34,056 nt of DNA from assembly GCA_020060805.1 (NCBI GenBank), contig JAGUZM010000487.1:1-34056 (forward strand), written 5' to 3'. Below are positions 33,611-34,056 of the stretch, one piece after another. Below the pieces are notes generated by a model. It was not told the origin of the DNA, ran no database searches, and was given only the letters and a program-made list of their open reading frames with translations. Within the stretch, counting starts at the first letter, position 1, and each line of letters opens with the position of its first letter. The DNA comes from Deltaproteobacteria bacterium (lineage in GTDB: Bacteria; Desulfobacterota; DSM-4660; Desulfatiglandales; HGW-15). The translations under genes and the position numbers were made by a program.

Positions 33611-34056
33611 TTAGCTAGCTCTCTTTCTGATCTTCTGCAGAAACGCCACGAGGGCGATCAGGGAGATGCCGATCACGTCGTACAGGGCAACGGGATAGAT
33701 GAGAATCATTCCTGCTGCGAGGAGCATCAGCCGCTCGTAAAAGGTCGTCTTCTTCAAGAACCAATTCTCCACAGCACCGGCGATCGCGGTGAGGCCCAAA
33801 AAGGAGGTGACGATAGTCCAAACCACGTCCAAGGGCGGGCCCTTCAAAAGGATACCGGCTCCTTTGGGGTGCAGGGTGAACATGAAAGGAACGATGAATG
33901 CGGGTATCGTGTATTTCCACGCGTACAGAGTCGTCTTGTAAGGGTTTCCGCCCGTGAGGGCGGAAGCGGCAAAACAGGAAAGGGCCGTGGGAGGAGATAC
34001 CTCCGAGAGGATGGCGTAATAGAATACGAACATGTGGGCCGCATAGTCAGGGACCC
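33611..34056 (-). CDS. TRAP transporter permease (TAXI/DctM-type), C-terminal part
   Basis: TRAP permeases import organic acids using ion gradients. The visible 148 residues begin before the window edge (VPDYAAHMFVFYYAILSEVSPP). ALSCFAASALTGGNPYKTTLYAWKYTIPAFIVPFMF is typical of the C-terminal half of the large membrane subunit, especially fused TAXI-type permeases. Four or five hydrophobic segments follow and the protein ends FLQKIRKRAS. The 5' end is beyond position 34056, so length and any fusion to the small subunit cannot be judged. A matching solute-binding protein is not in the window. Confidence 0.85.
   Translation of the reverse strand, partial: VPDYAAHMFVFYYAILSEVSPPTALSCFAASALTGGNPYKTTLYAWKYTIPAFIVPFMFTLHPKGAGILLKGPPLDVVWTIVTSFLGLTAIAGAVENWFLKKTTFYERLMLLAAGMILIYPVALYDVIGISLIALVAFLQKIRKRAS

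Noticed and set aside
1-34056. CRISPR array, transposase, integrase or prophage genes
   Set aside because: No regular spacer-repeat array and no matching protein motif was found on either strand.

Overview
The window looks like chromosome from a Gram-negative, LPS-bearing bacterium of the Deltaproteobacteria/Desulfobacterota type. The support is the housekeeping order thrS-infC-rpmI-rplT-pheS-pheT-merR, an endonuclease-type mutL next to miaA, many exported lipoproteins, a sigma54-type response regulator, a LivJHMGF amino-acid transporter and a TAXI-type TRAP permease. This placement is inferred from gene content and protein style, not from a database search.

Region 1 (1-6.6 kb): a 3'-truncated radC on the minus strand with an apparent one-base deletion, then mutL, miaA, an LPP20-like exported protein, a TPR/SLH lipoprotein, pgsA and tRNA-Val(GAC), all on the plus strand. 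Region 2 (6.6-8.5 kb): a minus-strand lipoprotein with a near-consensus promoter, a 73-residue lipoprotein with a strong terminator, and a long thrS leader in which a 12-bp inverted repeat brackets a putative promoter. Region 3 (8.5-15.8 kb): the translation operon thrS-infC-rpmI-rplT-pheS-pheT-merR. infC appears to start on the non-canonical codon ATA, and a strong hairpin lies between rpmI and rplT.

Region 4 (15.8-21.9 kb): an SDR oxidoreductase, then livJ-H-M-G-F behind a near-consensus sigma70 promoter, then a small cupin. Short-period (7-8 bp) repeat arrays lie just after pheS, the SDR gene and livF. Region 5 (21.9-24.3 kb): a GC-rich, hairpin-rich stretch that may be a group II intron 5' remnant, a sigma54 response regulator on the minus strand, and a 660-bp spacer with several hairpins.

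Region 6 (24.3-30.3 kb) is the most unusual. It holds an LpxL-like acyltransferase, then a tight plus-strand run of a possible 32-codon ORF, a B12-binding-type radical SAM protein, a soluble histidine kinase with a V4R-like and a GAF domain, and an enolase-superfamily enzyme with a complete muconate-lactonizing-type active site. The radical SAM, kinase and enolase genes are 27 nt apart or overlapping, so sensing and unusual chemistry appear to be co-expressed. Region 7 (30.3-34.1 kb): a 142-bp nested inverted repeat, a HAMP membrane protein overlapping a type IV/II pseudopilin with a Pro/Lys/Asp repeat tail, an MFS transporter, and the 3' end of a TRAP permease gene. No CRISPR array, transposase gene or phage gene was seen.
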